DNA of 38,885 bases from Purshia tridentata. Its lineage: Eukaryota; Streptophyta; Magnoliopsida; Rosales; Rosaceae. The stretch is taken from positions 1-38,885 of the forward strand of contig QANT01002274.1 of assembly GCA_003254885.1 (NCBI GenBank). The letters are read 5' to 3'. The translations under genes were made by a program, and so were the position numbers. Below are positions 22,701 through 32,900 of the stretch, piece by piece (the first letter of the stretch is position 1; each line of letters starts with the position of its first letter). Below the pieces are notes generated by a model. The model was not told the origin of the DNA. It saw only the letters and a list, made by a program, of their open reading frames with translations, and did no database searches.

Positions 22701-25700
22701 TTAATTGTGCTAGTCAGTCTCTAGTAATTTTCTGTTAGTGATAGAAGATTTTCTTGTATTGTCTCTTTGTAACTTTCTTGCTTCCTATCAACATATAGAA
22801 ATTAATCCGACTCTATGTCTTTATGTTGTTATCTTTTAGGGATCTTTCATTCAATTATTTCTCAGCAATAGACTCCGAAGTACCAAGCAGCCAAAATCTG
22901 TGAGAATTGGCAATTATTTTTTCTCTATAGTGGAGACATATTATTTCTCATTTCTATATATGCACTGCGTAAATTTTTTTAATGAGAATTTCACCTTATT
23001 TTTCAGGAATTTGTTTGCCTGCTGTCGAAACTCATCAACCACTGAAACAAATAAGTATATTTGAACGTCTTTCCTATTTCCAATTAGTGGCAAAAAAACT
23101 CCCATCCATTTTTAACAGACTAGCTTGTTAACTACTTTTAGGGATAATCTACTTTGGAGTGATCCATTTCAAACGACAAACATGAATCGTTGTCCAACAA
23201 AAAAAAGAAAATACTGTAAGTTTTCTTCAGATATACCTGATCTAGCTAGTGATCTAATTTTTTTATTATTGGACTAATATACCTGATCTTTCAAATGTGC
23301 CTAGCTAATTAGCTACTGCATGAAATAGTTTTGACTACCAGTTTAGGCTCTTATAAATGCATGGTACATAAACATGGCTAAAACGTACGTATGACAATAA
23401 TGCGATTTTGTGGAGAGTATTATCTCACATCGAAAATTTGAAGCTTTGCCGTACTATATATAATGTCTTTGGTCTCTGTCCATAAACAAATGGTTTTGAG
23501 TTTGTTATTTTGATGGTTGGTATCGAAATGGTGAACGTAAATGTTAATTTTCTGCAGACTATTCGTTGTTTATTAATTGTGGCGGCGGAGAAACAACGGT
23601 TGAGGGAAATCGTTATGAGCAAGATAATGACACATCGCTCTTTTACATTAGTCCACAAAAAAACTGGGCTTACAGCTCTTCTGGAGATTTTATGGAAGAC
23701 ACTATCAATTCCAGTGATTACATAAAGAGCATGAAATGTGGAATTTCTGTTGCTGATGCACCTTTATATGATAATGCTCGTCTTTCTCCTGTATCACTCA
23801 AGTATTATGCTTTTTGTCTACGTGAAGGCAATTATAACATCACACTTCGGTTTGCTGAAATTGTATTCGGAGACGATGCAGACTATAGTAGTTTAATGAA
23901 ACGTGCATTTGATGTGTATATTCAGGTTATATATATATATATAAGATATACATATATTGTTTTAAAAAATATTTTACATCGATCATTAACTACTATGATT
24001 TTCTAATTATATAAATCTTCTTCCTTTGCAGGGTGAGAGGAGACTAAAAGATTTCAAAATTAAAGATATGGCGAGAGGTCCAGATAAACCAATTACCAAA
24101 AATTTTACAGCTTTTGTAAATGAAAGTGATAGTCTTTTGGAGATCCACTTGTACTGGACTGGAAAGGGGTTTTCCGATGGCAAACCTGCTTTCAATGGAC
24201 CTCTAATATCAGCTATTTCTGTGCTTCCTGGTAATTTTCACTTCTATTTTTTTGACCTTAATTTCAAGTTAATGCAAACAATGTTGCTTTCTGATCGACC
24301 TTTATATGTTGCATTGATTAATTTGATTTCAGAGTTCAAAATTGACGATGAGGAGAAACTTGGTCCTTTAGAAGTCGCATTGATTGCCATAGCTTCAACC
24401 ATTGTTGCTTTGCTGCTTTTAGTGGCTTTTGCTTGGTGCATGGGTTGGCTGCCGAGAAAACCGTTGCCCAGTGAGTCTTTATGCTAAGCTACGATTACTA
24501 AATCATCTACAATATATTTATACTGCAACACCGAATAACATATCTCTTTGATGTTTTTTTTGCTTGGAGCAGAAATAAAAATAGGTCAAGACAAAATTGT
24601 CACCCTCAAAGAATTAATAGCTGCAACTGGAAAATTTAACGACGGAAAGAAAATTGGCAGTGGAGAGTTTGGGATAGTTTATAAGGTAAATATTTGCATG
24701 TTAATTTTCATGTATTAAACAATTTTTGTTGAAGTATGAGTTCTTTATTTCTAAACATTAGTGATATATCTATTAATGCATGCATGGATGCAGGCAAAAC
24801 TTCAAGGTCAGACCGTAGCCGTTAAGAGATTTTCCTCTCACTTTAATAAGGAAAAACTCGAAGCATTGAAAACTGAAATTGTCACCTTGGATTCATTGGA
24901 CCATGAAAATGTCATTAAACAGTGGGATTTTCATATTGAAAAAGGTCTGCAAATTCTTGTTTACGAATATATGGAAGAGAAATCCCTTGAAGACGCCTTA
25001 TTTGGTAATGTATATATTTAACTTATAAATTGTTCTAGCTTTCTATATATATATATAATGCGAAACTTTCAAGTAAGGATAAAAGTAAGAACATCAAAAC
25101 TTTGGACCTACAATTCAATGATCAAAACATCTATATTTAAAACATTATTCAAAGATTTGTCTTGTAAAAAATTAGCCACATCGAAACTGTTTAGATAGTT
25201 TATTATAGCAAACATAATTTCAATTTTATCGAACTGTATTTGTTTGCACAGTTTAGATTACCAAACAATCACCGATTTGGCTGATTTTTTACAAGGACAA
25301 CCCTTGAGAAGGAACCTATATATAATGAATGGTTTCCATCATTGAACTGTATTTCCATGTGTTACACATAGAAAATATTCTTAACATTCTTAAAATAAGG
25401 ACATCCTTACTTGAATGAGCCTATATATATGCAGGAAGGCTCCATTGTACACTAAATGTAGGATACCTCATGGGATCCTCTATCACATAACTTTTCAACA
25501 ATCTAATCTGTTTATTTTTTATACCTCTATTAATAGATCACCACTGAAAAAAATTTTTCAAATTGGAAATTATTTGCTTATCTAACTTTGATCCAACAAG
25601 TGGATGGTTTATCGAAAATTTTTTGTTCGTCTATTTGTTTGATCAAATTTAAATAGACAAATGATTTCCGATTTGGCTACTTTTTTGCAAAGATGATTTA

Positions 25701-27178
25701 TAAATAGAAATCTAAAAAATAAACAGTTTGAATTGTTGAAAAACCCTATAAAGTATCTTACAATGGAGCTTTCCTATATATCTATAAGAAATTATATATT
25801 TATACCATGACGTGATTTATGTGATGCATATAAAACTCTCCATCAGTTGATAATAGCTTTCCTTTTTTATTTTAAAAACGAGTCCAATTAAGTCCATTGC
25901 TATACAGATGCAAAAGGATTTTTCTTTTTTTCTCTTTGGGTTACTAAGTTGTGAAATAGCTCTAATTGACAAATGCTTGTGGAGTAATTGATAACTTGTG
26001 TCAGAGAGTCAAATTGTCTAAGCTACAGCTCAGTACTAAACTATATATATATGTTCATTTCTCTTTGATGTATATAATTCTTTCTCTTAAACTACTAAGA
26101 AAGGATATAACTTTAAAGTGGTGAGTATATTGCAGGTTCAAATTCCAATACCTTGAAACTTACTTGGGAAAATAGATTTAACATTTGCTTGGGAATAGCA
26201 AGGGGTTTGGAGTATCTACACGACCATCCTAGAAAAAAGATAATTCACCAGAATATCAAAGCTGCTAATATTCTTCTTGATGGAAAGCTTAAGGCTAAAA
26301 TATCAGACTTTGGATTCGCCAGTGTTTATAATCAGGAGGATGAAGTTATGGTCATCAAAAGTAAACTTTCAAAGTAAGTTATAAAAGTATACCCTTCTAA
26401 AAAGCTAATTAAACATTACTTTATAATTATGCACTTGAAGGAAAAAAAAAAGTATATTAAATAGATTATGCTTACAGATTGTTCCTTGTTCCATATGCAG
26501 AGGATATATGGCGCTTCCTGATTTTGTTTTTGGAAATGTAACGAATAAAGTTGATGTGTACAGTTTCGGAGTCGTCGTATTTGAAATTGTTAGTGGGAGG
26601 AAACATATTGTGACCAAATCAAACCGGGAAATTGAGATTCTTGTAAACGACGTAAGCAAATTAAATTTACAGGGTTGTGCTTAATTTTGTGCTTTCTTCT
26701 ATCTATCTATGAACATGCCATACACAAATGAAAGACCAGAATATCAAAATGGGACTGTGCATGTGCTTGAGAGAATTAAGATTTTAGGTATGATTACTTT
26801 TTATAGCTCAATGCTAATCGTCTTCCATATATGCAGGCTCATAAGGCACATGAAAATAACAACCTCTTGCACTTGGTTGACAAAAATTTGTATAATAAGT
26901 ACGATGAAAAACAAGTCCTCACCGTCTTAAAGTTAGCAGTGAAGTGCACAAGTATAGCCGACAGTGTTCGGCCTACAATGTCTACAGTTGTGAGTGTTCT
27001 TATTGGTAATAAAAACATCAGTGAGATTTGGCAGTCGGCCTCTGGTGATTGTGAAAAAACCAAGGCCAGTGGGGACCACGTTAAAGCTGTTTCCAACATT
27101 TCCATGGAATGCGCCTCAATACCATCAACTTCATCTCCTCCTACCAAGGGTGCAGATGAATTGCATGACACATACTAG
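12707..27178 (+). CDS. LRR-VIII-2-type receptor-like (pseudo)kinase with malectin domain, 26 exons
   Basis: A membrane receptor-like kinase of 1049 aa. Exons: 12707-12830, 13288-13441, 14623-14694, 15194-15265, 16085-16156, 16513-16584, 16674-16745, 17445-17516, 17608-17679, 18271-18345, 18452-18523, 18659-18727, 20965-21036, 21417-21485, 21638-21706, 22840-22899, 23007-23054, 23142-23215, 23558-23925, 24032-24230, 24333-24470, 24573-24685, 24794-25004, 26136-26373, 26501-26651, 26837-27178. All introns are GT-AG, and the exon sum is 3150 nt with no internal stop. Order: signal peptide (about 1-30), N-cap, LRRs (about 93-422), malectin (about 464-650), membrane span (667-691), kinase-like domain (about 720-1000), Ser/Thr-rich tail. 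Known relatives are Arabidopsis At1g53430, At3g14840 and RFK1, which act at the plasma membrane. The catalytic HRD reads HQN, so catalysis is doubtful. Exons were joined by eye from phase, splice sites and family layout; no transcript was available. Confidence 0.93.
13692..13740. repeat. (ATT)n microsatellite
   Basis: About 16 uninterrupted ATT/TTA units lie within the MULE-type element of intron 2, followed by a repeat of the flanking word 'ttatacctttaa'. The tract is probably length-polymorphic. Confidence 0.9.
13939..13970. repeat. (TC)n microsatellite
   Basis: A run of CT dinucleotides with one G interruption, in the MULE-type element of intron 2. Confidence 0.85.
16871..17261. repeat. 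foldback MITE in RLK intron 7 (about 391 bp)
   Basis: The left end 'ctttattgcataaat' pairs with the right end 'atttatgcaataaag'. The inverted similarity runs inward through 'cgaaaatgccatat' against 'atgtcattttcg' and 'gcaaaattgtcacttt' against 'aaaagtggcaattttgc'. It reaches nearly to the centre, giving arms of about 190 bp. A possible 4-bp target duplication, 'tata', lies at 16867-16870 and 17262-17265. The central part is richer in G ('gtggtggtgggtg'). Open frames across it are chance products of the repeat. Confidence 0.8.
17731..18110. repeat. foldback MITE in RLK intron 9 (about 380 bp)
   Basis: 'atggtgttgttgg' near 17739 faces 'caacaacaccat' near 18092, and 'ttaaatttaattcactcata' faces 'tatgaataaatttaattta', giving inverted arms of at least 70 bp. 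The interior has two 'gccacatca' words. The exact ends and target duplication were not resolved. Confidence 0.65.
18728..20964. other. large RLK intron 12 (2237 bp), probably carrying an insertion
   Basis: The intron separates the 69-nt exon SVSDLANASF... from the ILRNCGINGS exon. The stretch at about 18830-20100 differs in composition from its flanks. It includes 'ctatttataggc' (19555-19566), a TATA-like sequence with promoter-style spacing, and GC-richer words such as 'gacgaccaggttagaccacc'. This suggests an old LTR-type or other insertion. I found no matching ends, target duplication or protein domain, so I leave the class open. Splicing of the intron is supported by correct phase on both sides. 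Confidence 0.5.
22199..22740. repeat. possible mini-CACTA element in RLK intron 15
   Basis: The left end 'caccacaaaaaaattt' and the reverse complement of the right end ('cactaacagaaaatta') are similar and resemble CACTA termini. Subterminal 'attaccaacca' and 'agtaat' words recur near both ends ('tggttagtaataaaact' on the left, 'gttggtaataaattt' on the right). No 3-bp target duplication could be confirmed. It contains the TRIM-like repeat pair below. Confidence 0.45.
22283..22625. repeat. TRIM-like direct repeat pair in RLK intron 15
   Basis: Two copies of about 95-120 bp start TGTTGAGAGAAAAT at 22283 and at 22505. They share 'atgtgag', 'gggtttgag' and 'cttcctattgccaatt' in the same order. 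Small LTR retrotransposons in miniature (TRIMs) have this form, and similar 'TGTTGAGAGAAAATCC' sequences are widespread in plant genomes. The 100 bases or so between them would be the internal domain. A primer-binding site is not clear, so this could also be a simple duplication of a solo TRIM LTR. Confidence 0.6.
23007..24230 (+). other. RLK exons 17-20: spacer and malectin domain
   Basis: Exon 17 supplies a short Cys-Cys segment and exon 18 ends 'NRCPTKKRKY'. Exon 19 (368 nt) opens YYSLFINCGGGETTVEGNRY and includes ARLSPVSLKYYAFCLREGNY, the malectin core. It closes FAEIVFG...RAFDVYIQ. Exon 20 continues GERRLKDFKI and ends in the canonical FNGPLISAISVLP. The malectin fold in this family lies outside the cell next to the membrane and is thought to bind carbohydrate or cell-wall ligands. 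Residues typical of the family are all in place, so the ectodomain appears intact. Confidence 0.93.
24333..24470 (+). other. RLK exon 21: transmembrane segment
   Basis: It encodes an acidic stalk (IDDEEKLGP), then about 25 hydrophobic residues, VALIAIASTIVALLLLVAFA and five more, followed by the stop-transfer sequence LPRKPLP. Orientation is single-pass type I. The juxtamembrane part before the kinase-like domain is short. Confidence 0.92.
25069..25414. repeat. foldback MITE 1 in RLK intron 23
   Basis: The left arm 'tcaagtaaggat' pairs with 'atccttacttga' at the right end. Inner pairs are 'caattcaatgatc' against 'catcattgaactg' and 'ttgtaaaaaattagccacat' against 'gatttggctgattttttaca'. It lies directly beside a second, related foldback at 25423-25780. 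Confidence 0.7.
25423..25780. repeat. foldback MITE 2 in RLK intron 23
   Basis: The left arm 'ggaaggctccattgta' pairs with 'tacaatggagctttcc' on the right, and 'ctgtttattttttat' with 'aaaaaataaacag'. The inner words 'ccgatttggctactttttt' resemble 'ccgatttggctgatttttt' of the neighbouring foldback, so the two elements are relatives inserted side by side. Confidence 0.72.
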
Positions 27179-27835
27179 ATTGGGCAATGGTGGCAACATT
27201 AGTTTTGCAGGGTGTGACAGATATGGTCTTGGTATTTAGTTGTTAGGTGTTAATTAATATATGCAGGCATGTGATCTGGTGTTTTTTTTTTTAAAAATGG
27301 TTTATGTGTTTACCATCCTTATTGAAGCTTGACAAACCCTTTCTTCCTGTAAAATGCAGTATCAAAACTCTGAAATTTGTGGAAAGAGTAAATATTCTTA
27401 TGTTGTTATTGTTCCGCTGGCATATTGTACAATAGAATTTGGCAGGTCCTCTAGGTCTAAGACACACTTTTACTCAGATCGATGGAACTACTATCAAAAA
27501 AATGCTAGGGATCAATTCCTGAATTTCGTGAAGATTTCATACTCAAAATAACTCAAACCACTTGGAATCATAAAATAGCTCTATTGATGTTGTACAAATT
27601 AGGCAAAGACGATCGTACATACAAATGATCGTGGTTGTTATAATGATAATCGAATGACCATATCAAGTTTGACTGATCTAAACCATTCATCTATTAGATC
27701 CCCAATCAAATATCTTACTTACAAAAAGTTATCGCAATTGGAGTTCGAAAAGTTAAGTATTGGAGGTGCAACGTTTGAATGACTGTGGTTTTAGGAGAGA
27801 TATATATATATATAGTTCAAAGGTTTGGCTGATGA
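27179..27835. other. 3' flank of the receptor kinase, no gene seen
   Basis: This holds the probable 3' UTR of the receptor kinase and AT-rich spacer. No canonical AATAAA was seen close to the stop codon. A 65-codon frame at 27354-27551 has no domain and is not called. Confidence 0.5.
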
Positions 27836-28250
27836 ATGTTTATGTTTCGTCGCCCAAACTTTTTAGTAAAATATGAGAAATATTGGAAGAAAATATGCCG
27901 CGTTTTATTTTAGAATTTGGGTGACGAAGCTATTTCGTCGCCTTAAGTAACTTAAGGCGAGGAAATGAGACATTCATCGCCTTAGGCAGACTTACAAGGA
28001 AATTAGACATTCATCAACTTAGGCAGACTTAAGGCAACGAAATAGCTTCGTCGCCCAAACTTTCAGTGAAAAAACAGAAAAATTGGGCAGGGAAAATCCC
28101 ACTAAATATTTTGCGCTTTGGGCAACGAAATAAAAGTTTTGCAACCCAAACCCCTTTTGGGGTGACGACATTTTGCATTCGTAGTCCAAACCCATGTTAG
28201 GGCAACGAAACTTCCTTCGTCACCCAAACCCATGTTGGGGGGACATTTTT
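27836..28250. repeat. CGTCGCC/GACGAA repeat region, transposon-end-like
   Basis: The words 'ttcgtcgcccaaact', 'ggtgacgaa', 'ggcaacgaaa' and 'cccaaacccatgtt' recur in both orientations. A near-perfect inverted repeat pairs 27919-27948 ('gggtgacgaagctatttcg') with 28028-28056 ('cgaaatagcttcgtcgccc'). Dense short motifs in both orientations are typical of CACTA subterminal regions, but no CACTA terminus was found next to it, so the class is open. Confidence 0.5.
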
Positions 28251-28625
28251 GCATCTTCTTCATCTCACTATCTCTCTCTCTCTCTCTCAGCAACAACTCA
28301 TCCCTCCTCTCGACCTTTGCCCCTCCTTCCTTCCCCGACCCTCTCCCCCTCCCCCTCTCTCAGCCTCCCCCACCCAAATTATCCCAAAACCCCCAAGCCC
28401 GCCCTCCCCTCCCTCCCCCTTCCCTTACCCTCTCCCTCCTCTAGCCTCCGCCCAACCCCACCTCTCTCCCTCTCCCTCTCCCTCCGCCTCTCTCCTTCTC
28501 CATAAAAACCCAGCCCCGCCCTCACCTAAATTGGCCTCCCTAGCTTCCCCCTCCCTCCATCCTTCACCAAATACTCACTGTGAAAATCCACCCACACCCA
28601 CGGGTGTCTTTTTTTTTTTTTAATT
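28251..28625. other. C/T-rich (polypyrimidine) tract
   Basis: About 350 bases are almost pure C and T on the + strand with few G. They begin with a CT microsatellite (about 28268-28288) and continue as CCCTCC/CTCTCC wording to 'tttttttttttt'. Three overlapping Pro/Ser/Leu-rich frames are artefacts of this composition. It could be the leader of a transposon gene, since it sits beside the CGTCGCC repeat region and is followed by 'gatttttcag'. No coding exon was recognised downstream. Confidence 0.6.
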
Positions 28626-29142
28626 TGTTTTGATTTTTCAGTTTTTTTTTTGTTTTTGTTTGGGAATTTTATGATTTTGTTAGTTTTTATGTTTTTGTAT
28701 TTTATTTTGGTATTTTTTTTAATTTTGTGATAATTTTCGGTTTTTTTGTAGGATTACCTAGAAATTCAGGCTAAGTTACAGTAAAGAGGACTAAGTTAGA
28801 ATTAAATTTTTTAGTTTTTTTATTTGTTATTTTGGTAATTTTTGGTGTGTGGATTAAGTTGGATTTGTCGATTAAAATTGGTTTCTAACTCTATGTGTGT
28901 TGATTTGCAAGATGATACATTTGAATTTGTTCGGGAAATGATTTGCTCTCGAGGTAAATTGTTGACTATGTTACAATTTCAACGTTTTTTTAATTTACAA
29001 AGTATAGATTAAAGTGTTATTTAAATTCACTTTGTTATTAAAATTGCAAATTTGATATTAATTAAACAATTTTATTAGATTTTCTTATAATTTGGTTCAA
29101 TTTATTTATTAAATTTAATTTTTGTGATAGTAGTTAATTATT
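28626..29142. other. AT-rich spacer, nothing recognised
   Basis: T-rich sequence without a credible gene, between the polypyrimidine tract and the direct repeats that precede the MuDR-type gene. Confidence 0.5.
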
Positions 29143-29665
29143 GGGAAAATTTTAGCAAAAGGACTATAATTATACTATGTTTCGCAGTTGAGGATGCCAA
29201 TTTCAAGTTGTTCCAATTAAAGACTATATCTATCGGTTTGTTTCAATTAAGTGTTTATCGTTAAGTCTGTCAACATATCCATTAATTTTAGGGGTAATTT
29301 CATCTTTTCAGTCAAAAAATTAATGATATGAAATAAAAAAATCCAAGAATTCAATTAAAAATGATAAATAATAAAAAAGAAATCATAAAAAATCAACACA
29401 ATATCATAAAAAAAAAATCAACATAAATCATCACTAAATCACATACATATCAACCCAATTTTTTGGGAAAATTTTAGCAAAAGTACGTGACTTTGTCACC
29501 ATTTTGCAGTTGAGGATGTCACTTTCATTTTCTTCCAATTAAGGATTTGAACTTCACTTATGTTCGAATTAAGGGTTTTTTGTCACTTTTATCTCAACTT
29601 CCATCTAAAAATTGTCACGTGACCTGCACGTGCGTTATTTAAAGGGCAATTTCATCTTTTCCTAT
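29143..29665. repeat. direct repeat pair, candidate MULE terminal repeat (two copies)
   Basis: 'gggaaaattttagcaaaa' occurs at 29143 and again at 29465. Each is followed by 'gcagttgaggatg', 'ttccaattaa' and 'gcaatttcatctttt' or 'gtaatttcatctttt' in the same order over about 170-200 bases. The second copy ends about 300 bases before the transposase ATG, where the left terminal repeat of a Mutator-like element is expected. The opposite end would lie beyond the window, past the CACTA and LTR insertions. Confidence 0.55.
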
Positions 29666-29972
29666 TGGATTTCAATCAAATATGCATCAACCTCCACTTA
29701 ATTGAATAAAATTGTTTTTTAAAACATTTTAATTAGTTAAAGTAAACTAAAAATAAAATAAAATGAAGAACGAAAAAGCAGAGATTTCAATTCACAGACC
29801 AAAACGCATCAAAAAGGGAAAGAATATTTTGATTAGGGTTCTACACGCAGAGAACATTTCGGAAGAAGAAGATTCCTGTTTGTCTGTTTGCAAGTAGAGG
29901 TGATTGCAATTGATTGGGATTGACTACTGGCCGTTCCCAAGGAGAGGCCTTTGCGGTTGAGATTCTCTGAGT

Positions 29973-32900
29973 ATGGATTTGGCTGAGTTCTTCAGAAATC
30001 ATGGAGACCCTCCAATATACAGTAAGTGGTCCCGTGAGCCTTTGTTTTGGTTATGTTTGAGTTTTCTCAAATGTCAACCCTTTTATGATGTGCTTTCGAT
30101 TTATTTATTGACCAAGTGGGGTGTGCATGTCGAGTTCTGTTGGGGTGGATGTACTGAGTTTTTGGCATTTAGCACTTTAGTGTACAGGGAAAAAACAGAG
30201 AAAGGACTATGTGGACTCGGTTTGGAGTGAACTGAAGGCTGAGTGATAAGTGTGGGGAATATTAATCCCTTAATTAGAGTTAAATATTACTTAATTTGAA
30301 TTAAATAATAATTAAATATTACTTAATTAGGGTCTAGGGATTACTTAATTAGGGTTAAATATTAGAGGCATGTTTGGGGTTTAGTTGAAGATGTCTGCTT
30401 TACTTAGAGGCATGTTATAACCTAAGTGTGATCTTGCAGGAGACCCTGATCATTTTAACATGGAGATTCACCATGGGGGTACATTGATTGCATTAAATAA
30501 GGAAACAAAGGAATACACATATATGAGAGGTTAAGTAGTATGGGTTGATTACTGTAATCTTGATTACAGGGGCTTGATGGAGATGGATGGGCATGCTCGG
30601 TGGTTAGGATACAGGGAGACTTTAGTGTATTATTATTGTATGCAGGAAGGTGATAGGGAAGTATGAGAACCTGCACTGACATGTATTAAGGCTTTGTAGA
30701 GCCCAAAATGAGCAGAGGGTTGCAAGGGTGTATTATGTTGAGCATGAGGGACAAATGAGTATAGAGGTTGATGGAAACAGGGTCATTGAGGAGCCAATCT
30801 TGCTTGATGATGATGATGAGGCCTAAGCAGAAGAGAGGCATGAGGCCCAAGCAGAAGTGGGGTATGAGGCCTAAACAAAAGCAGGGGGAAGAGGCCCAAG
30901 CAGAAGTGGGGCATGAGGTCCAAACAGAAATGGGTCATGAGTATGAATTGGATGACAGGCATGATCACCAAGCTAACATGGGGAATGAGGTAGGCCAGGA
31001 GGTTAATGAGATAGCCTAGACTGATAAGCATATAAAACCACAGGCTGATGAGCATACAGAAGCCCACACTGAGGTTGAAATAGAAGCCTAGACTGAGGTT
31101 CCAATAGAAGCCCAGCAGAGGCTGCCTAGTGACACTGATCCAGTGCAACATTCCATGGATGATCTTTGGGAGGAGCATTAGTCTGATGAGTCTATGCTCA
31201 ATGAGTTGCATGATGTGGAGGTTAGGACTGAGGAAACTGTCACCAAGGGGAGGAACAGGGGGAATGAGGTACTTGTGGAGGATGCAAGTAGTGAGCATGA
31301 TGAGTTTGTTGAGCTAGATCATGTTGAGTCATGTTTTGATGATGATGATGATGCGGATTATGATTATGTGGACTCTGAGTATAAGCAGGATGTAGATGAT
31401 CTGCATATATTTCAACAGTATGTTGATATGAACTTGGATAGTGATGATGATGGTGGAAGGTTTGGGGATGTTGACAGTAATGACATGGCAAACGATGATG
31501 ATGCATGAAGGGTAGATGAAGATGAATTTGAGGACAGTGATGTGCATGCGCATGAGCAAGCAAGGAAGCCCAAAAAACCACTCCCCAAGCTCACATATTT
31601 TAACAAGGATGTTGATATGAAGGATCCACATGCAGTTTCACCTTCGGCTTTGCTTTGAGTCTGGGGAGGTTTTCAAGGAAACAATAAGGGAGTATTCCAT
31701 TATCAACTCGAGGGATATAAAATTTGCAAAGAATCATAGAAGGGAGGTTAGAGCTAAATGTGCAGAAGGGTGCCCTTGGCATTTGTTTGGGTCACTGGAC
31801 AGAAAGTTGAATATGTTTGTTGTGAGAACACTCATTGATGAGCATCAATGCTCGGCGCCTCTGTACAACCAACAAACTAATGCTGCTTGGATCGCAAAAA
31901 AGTTTGGGAATGACATTAGGGGTAACCCTAAGTGGGATGCTAAGCAGTTTTAAGCAATGATCTAGAAGACACTAAATTGTTTTGTGACACTGTCCAAATG
32001 TTACAGGGCTAAGTTATTAACAATGTAGCAGATTGATGAGCATCTTGAGAAACAATAAGCAGAGATATGGGGCTATCTAGAAACTTTGACATTGACCAAT
32101 CCTCACACTTCAGTTGGAGTGCTTGCAGATGGTCAAGTTTTTAGGAGCGTGTATATATGCTATGGGGCTTGCAAGAAAAGGTATATGGATGGTTGTAGAC
32201 TTGTGATAGGATTAGATGGGGCATTCATTAAGGGTCCATACAAAGGGCAGCTATTGAGTGCTATTGGGGTAGAGGCCAATAATTGCATGTTCCCCATAGC
32301 TTTTGCAGTGGTGGAAATAGAAAATAAGGACTCTTAGACATTGTTTCTGCAAGCTTTGATTGAGGACTTGAGAATTGATGATGATTATAGGCAGGTTATC
32401 ATATCGAATCAGCAGAAGGGGTTAGTGGAATCTGTTAAGTTTTTGTTGCCAAGCTGTGAGCATAGGAATTGTGTTAAACACATTACTTCCAATTTTAGAA
32501 AGAAGCATCCTGGCATCTATCTCTATAACTTGGTTTTATCTGCTGCAAAGTCTACTACAGAAGAAAGGTTCAAGACTGAGATGAGGAAAAAGGCAGAGGC
32601 TGATCCTGAACCCCAAAATGGTTTGCTAACAAGCCAACCCAGCACTTGTGCAAAGCATTAAATCTCCACATGGTTCAAGTGTGATCTCATACTCAACAAT
32701 TTATGTGAGTCTTTCAATGCTACAATACTACCTGCTAGGGACCAGCCTATTATTGTGATGTTAGAAAAAATGAGAATGTATATCACCTTACTGATGGCTA
32801 GAAGAAGAGAAGCTGCTACCAAGTGGAAGTTTCCATATGGCCCTAGAATAAAAGAGATTATTGATGATAGGAAGAAAAACTGCAACGTTTGCATTGTGCA

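Larger units (their letters stand above)
13288..22899 (+). other. RLK exons 2-16: N-cap and leucine-rich-repeat ectodomain
   Basis: Exon 2 (154 nt) begins VTALKSIVEKVG, the usual N-cap helix of this family, and includes two cysteines. Exons 3-11 and 13 are 72 or 75 nt and exons 12, 14 and 15 are 69 nt. All are in phase 2, splitting the same Leu/Val codon and encoding one repeat each (for example LQNNLLNGSIPPSLGSLQSLEVL). Exon 12 (SVSDLANASFQFP) followed by exon 13 (ILRNCGINGSIP) is the characteristic LRR-VIII-2 transition. Exon 16 (DLSFNYFSAI) closes the array. One-repeat-per-exon structure is a family trait. Introns range from tens of bases to 2237 bp. Confidence 0.93.
24573..27178 (+). other. 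RLK exons 22-26: kinase-like domain lacking the catalytic Asp
   Basis: Retained: the glycine loop IGSGEFGIVYK (residues 726-736), the VAVK lysine (747), the helix-C Glu in KTEI (764), the DFG motif (864-866), and DVYSFGVVVFEIVSG. Changed: the HRD motif is H-Q-N (residues 844-846; the Asn codon is at 26252-26254), and the APE motif is A-L-P (890-892). The activation segment lacks the usual THISTRIAGT-like sequence and reads VMVIKSKLSK. ATP-binding residues are therefore intact, but the catalytic base and the APE anchor are missing. The open frame continues without damage to a 113-codon last exon with a Ser/Pro-rich tail. Intron 23 is 1131 bp and full of MITEs. Confidence 0.9.

Noticed and set aside
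23425..23725. Open frames on both strands across the malectin exon start
   Set aside because: They are shadows of exon 19; the spliced frame from 23558 gives the clear malectin sequence.
28194..28623. Pro/Ser/Leu-rich open frames of 70-124 codons
   Set aside because: They result from a nearly pure C/T tract open in all three frames; composition, not coding, explains them.
30783..31631. Minus-strand frames rich in His/Pro/Ser (up to 171 codons)
   Set aside because: These are antisense shadows of the acidic, GAT/GAG-rich part of the MULE gene on the + strand.
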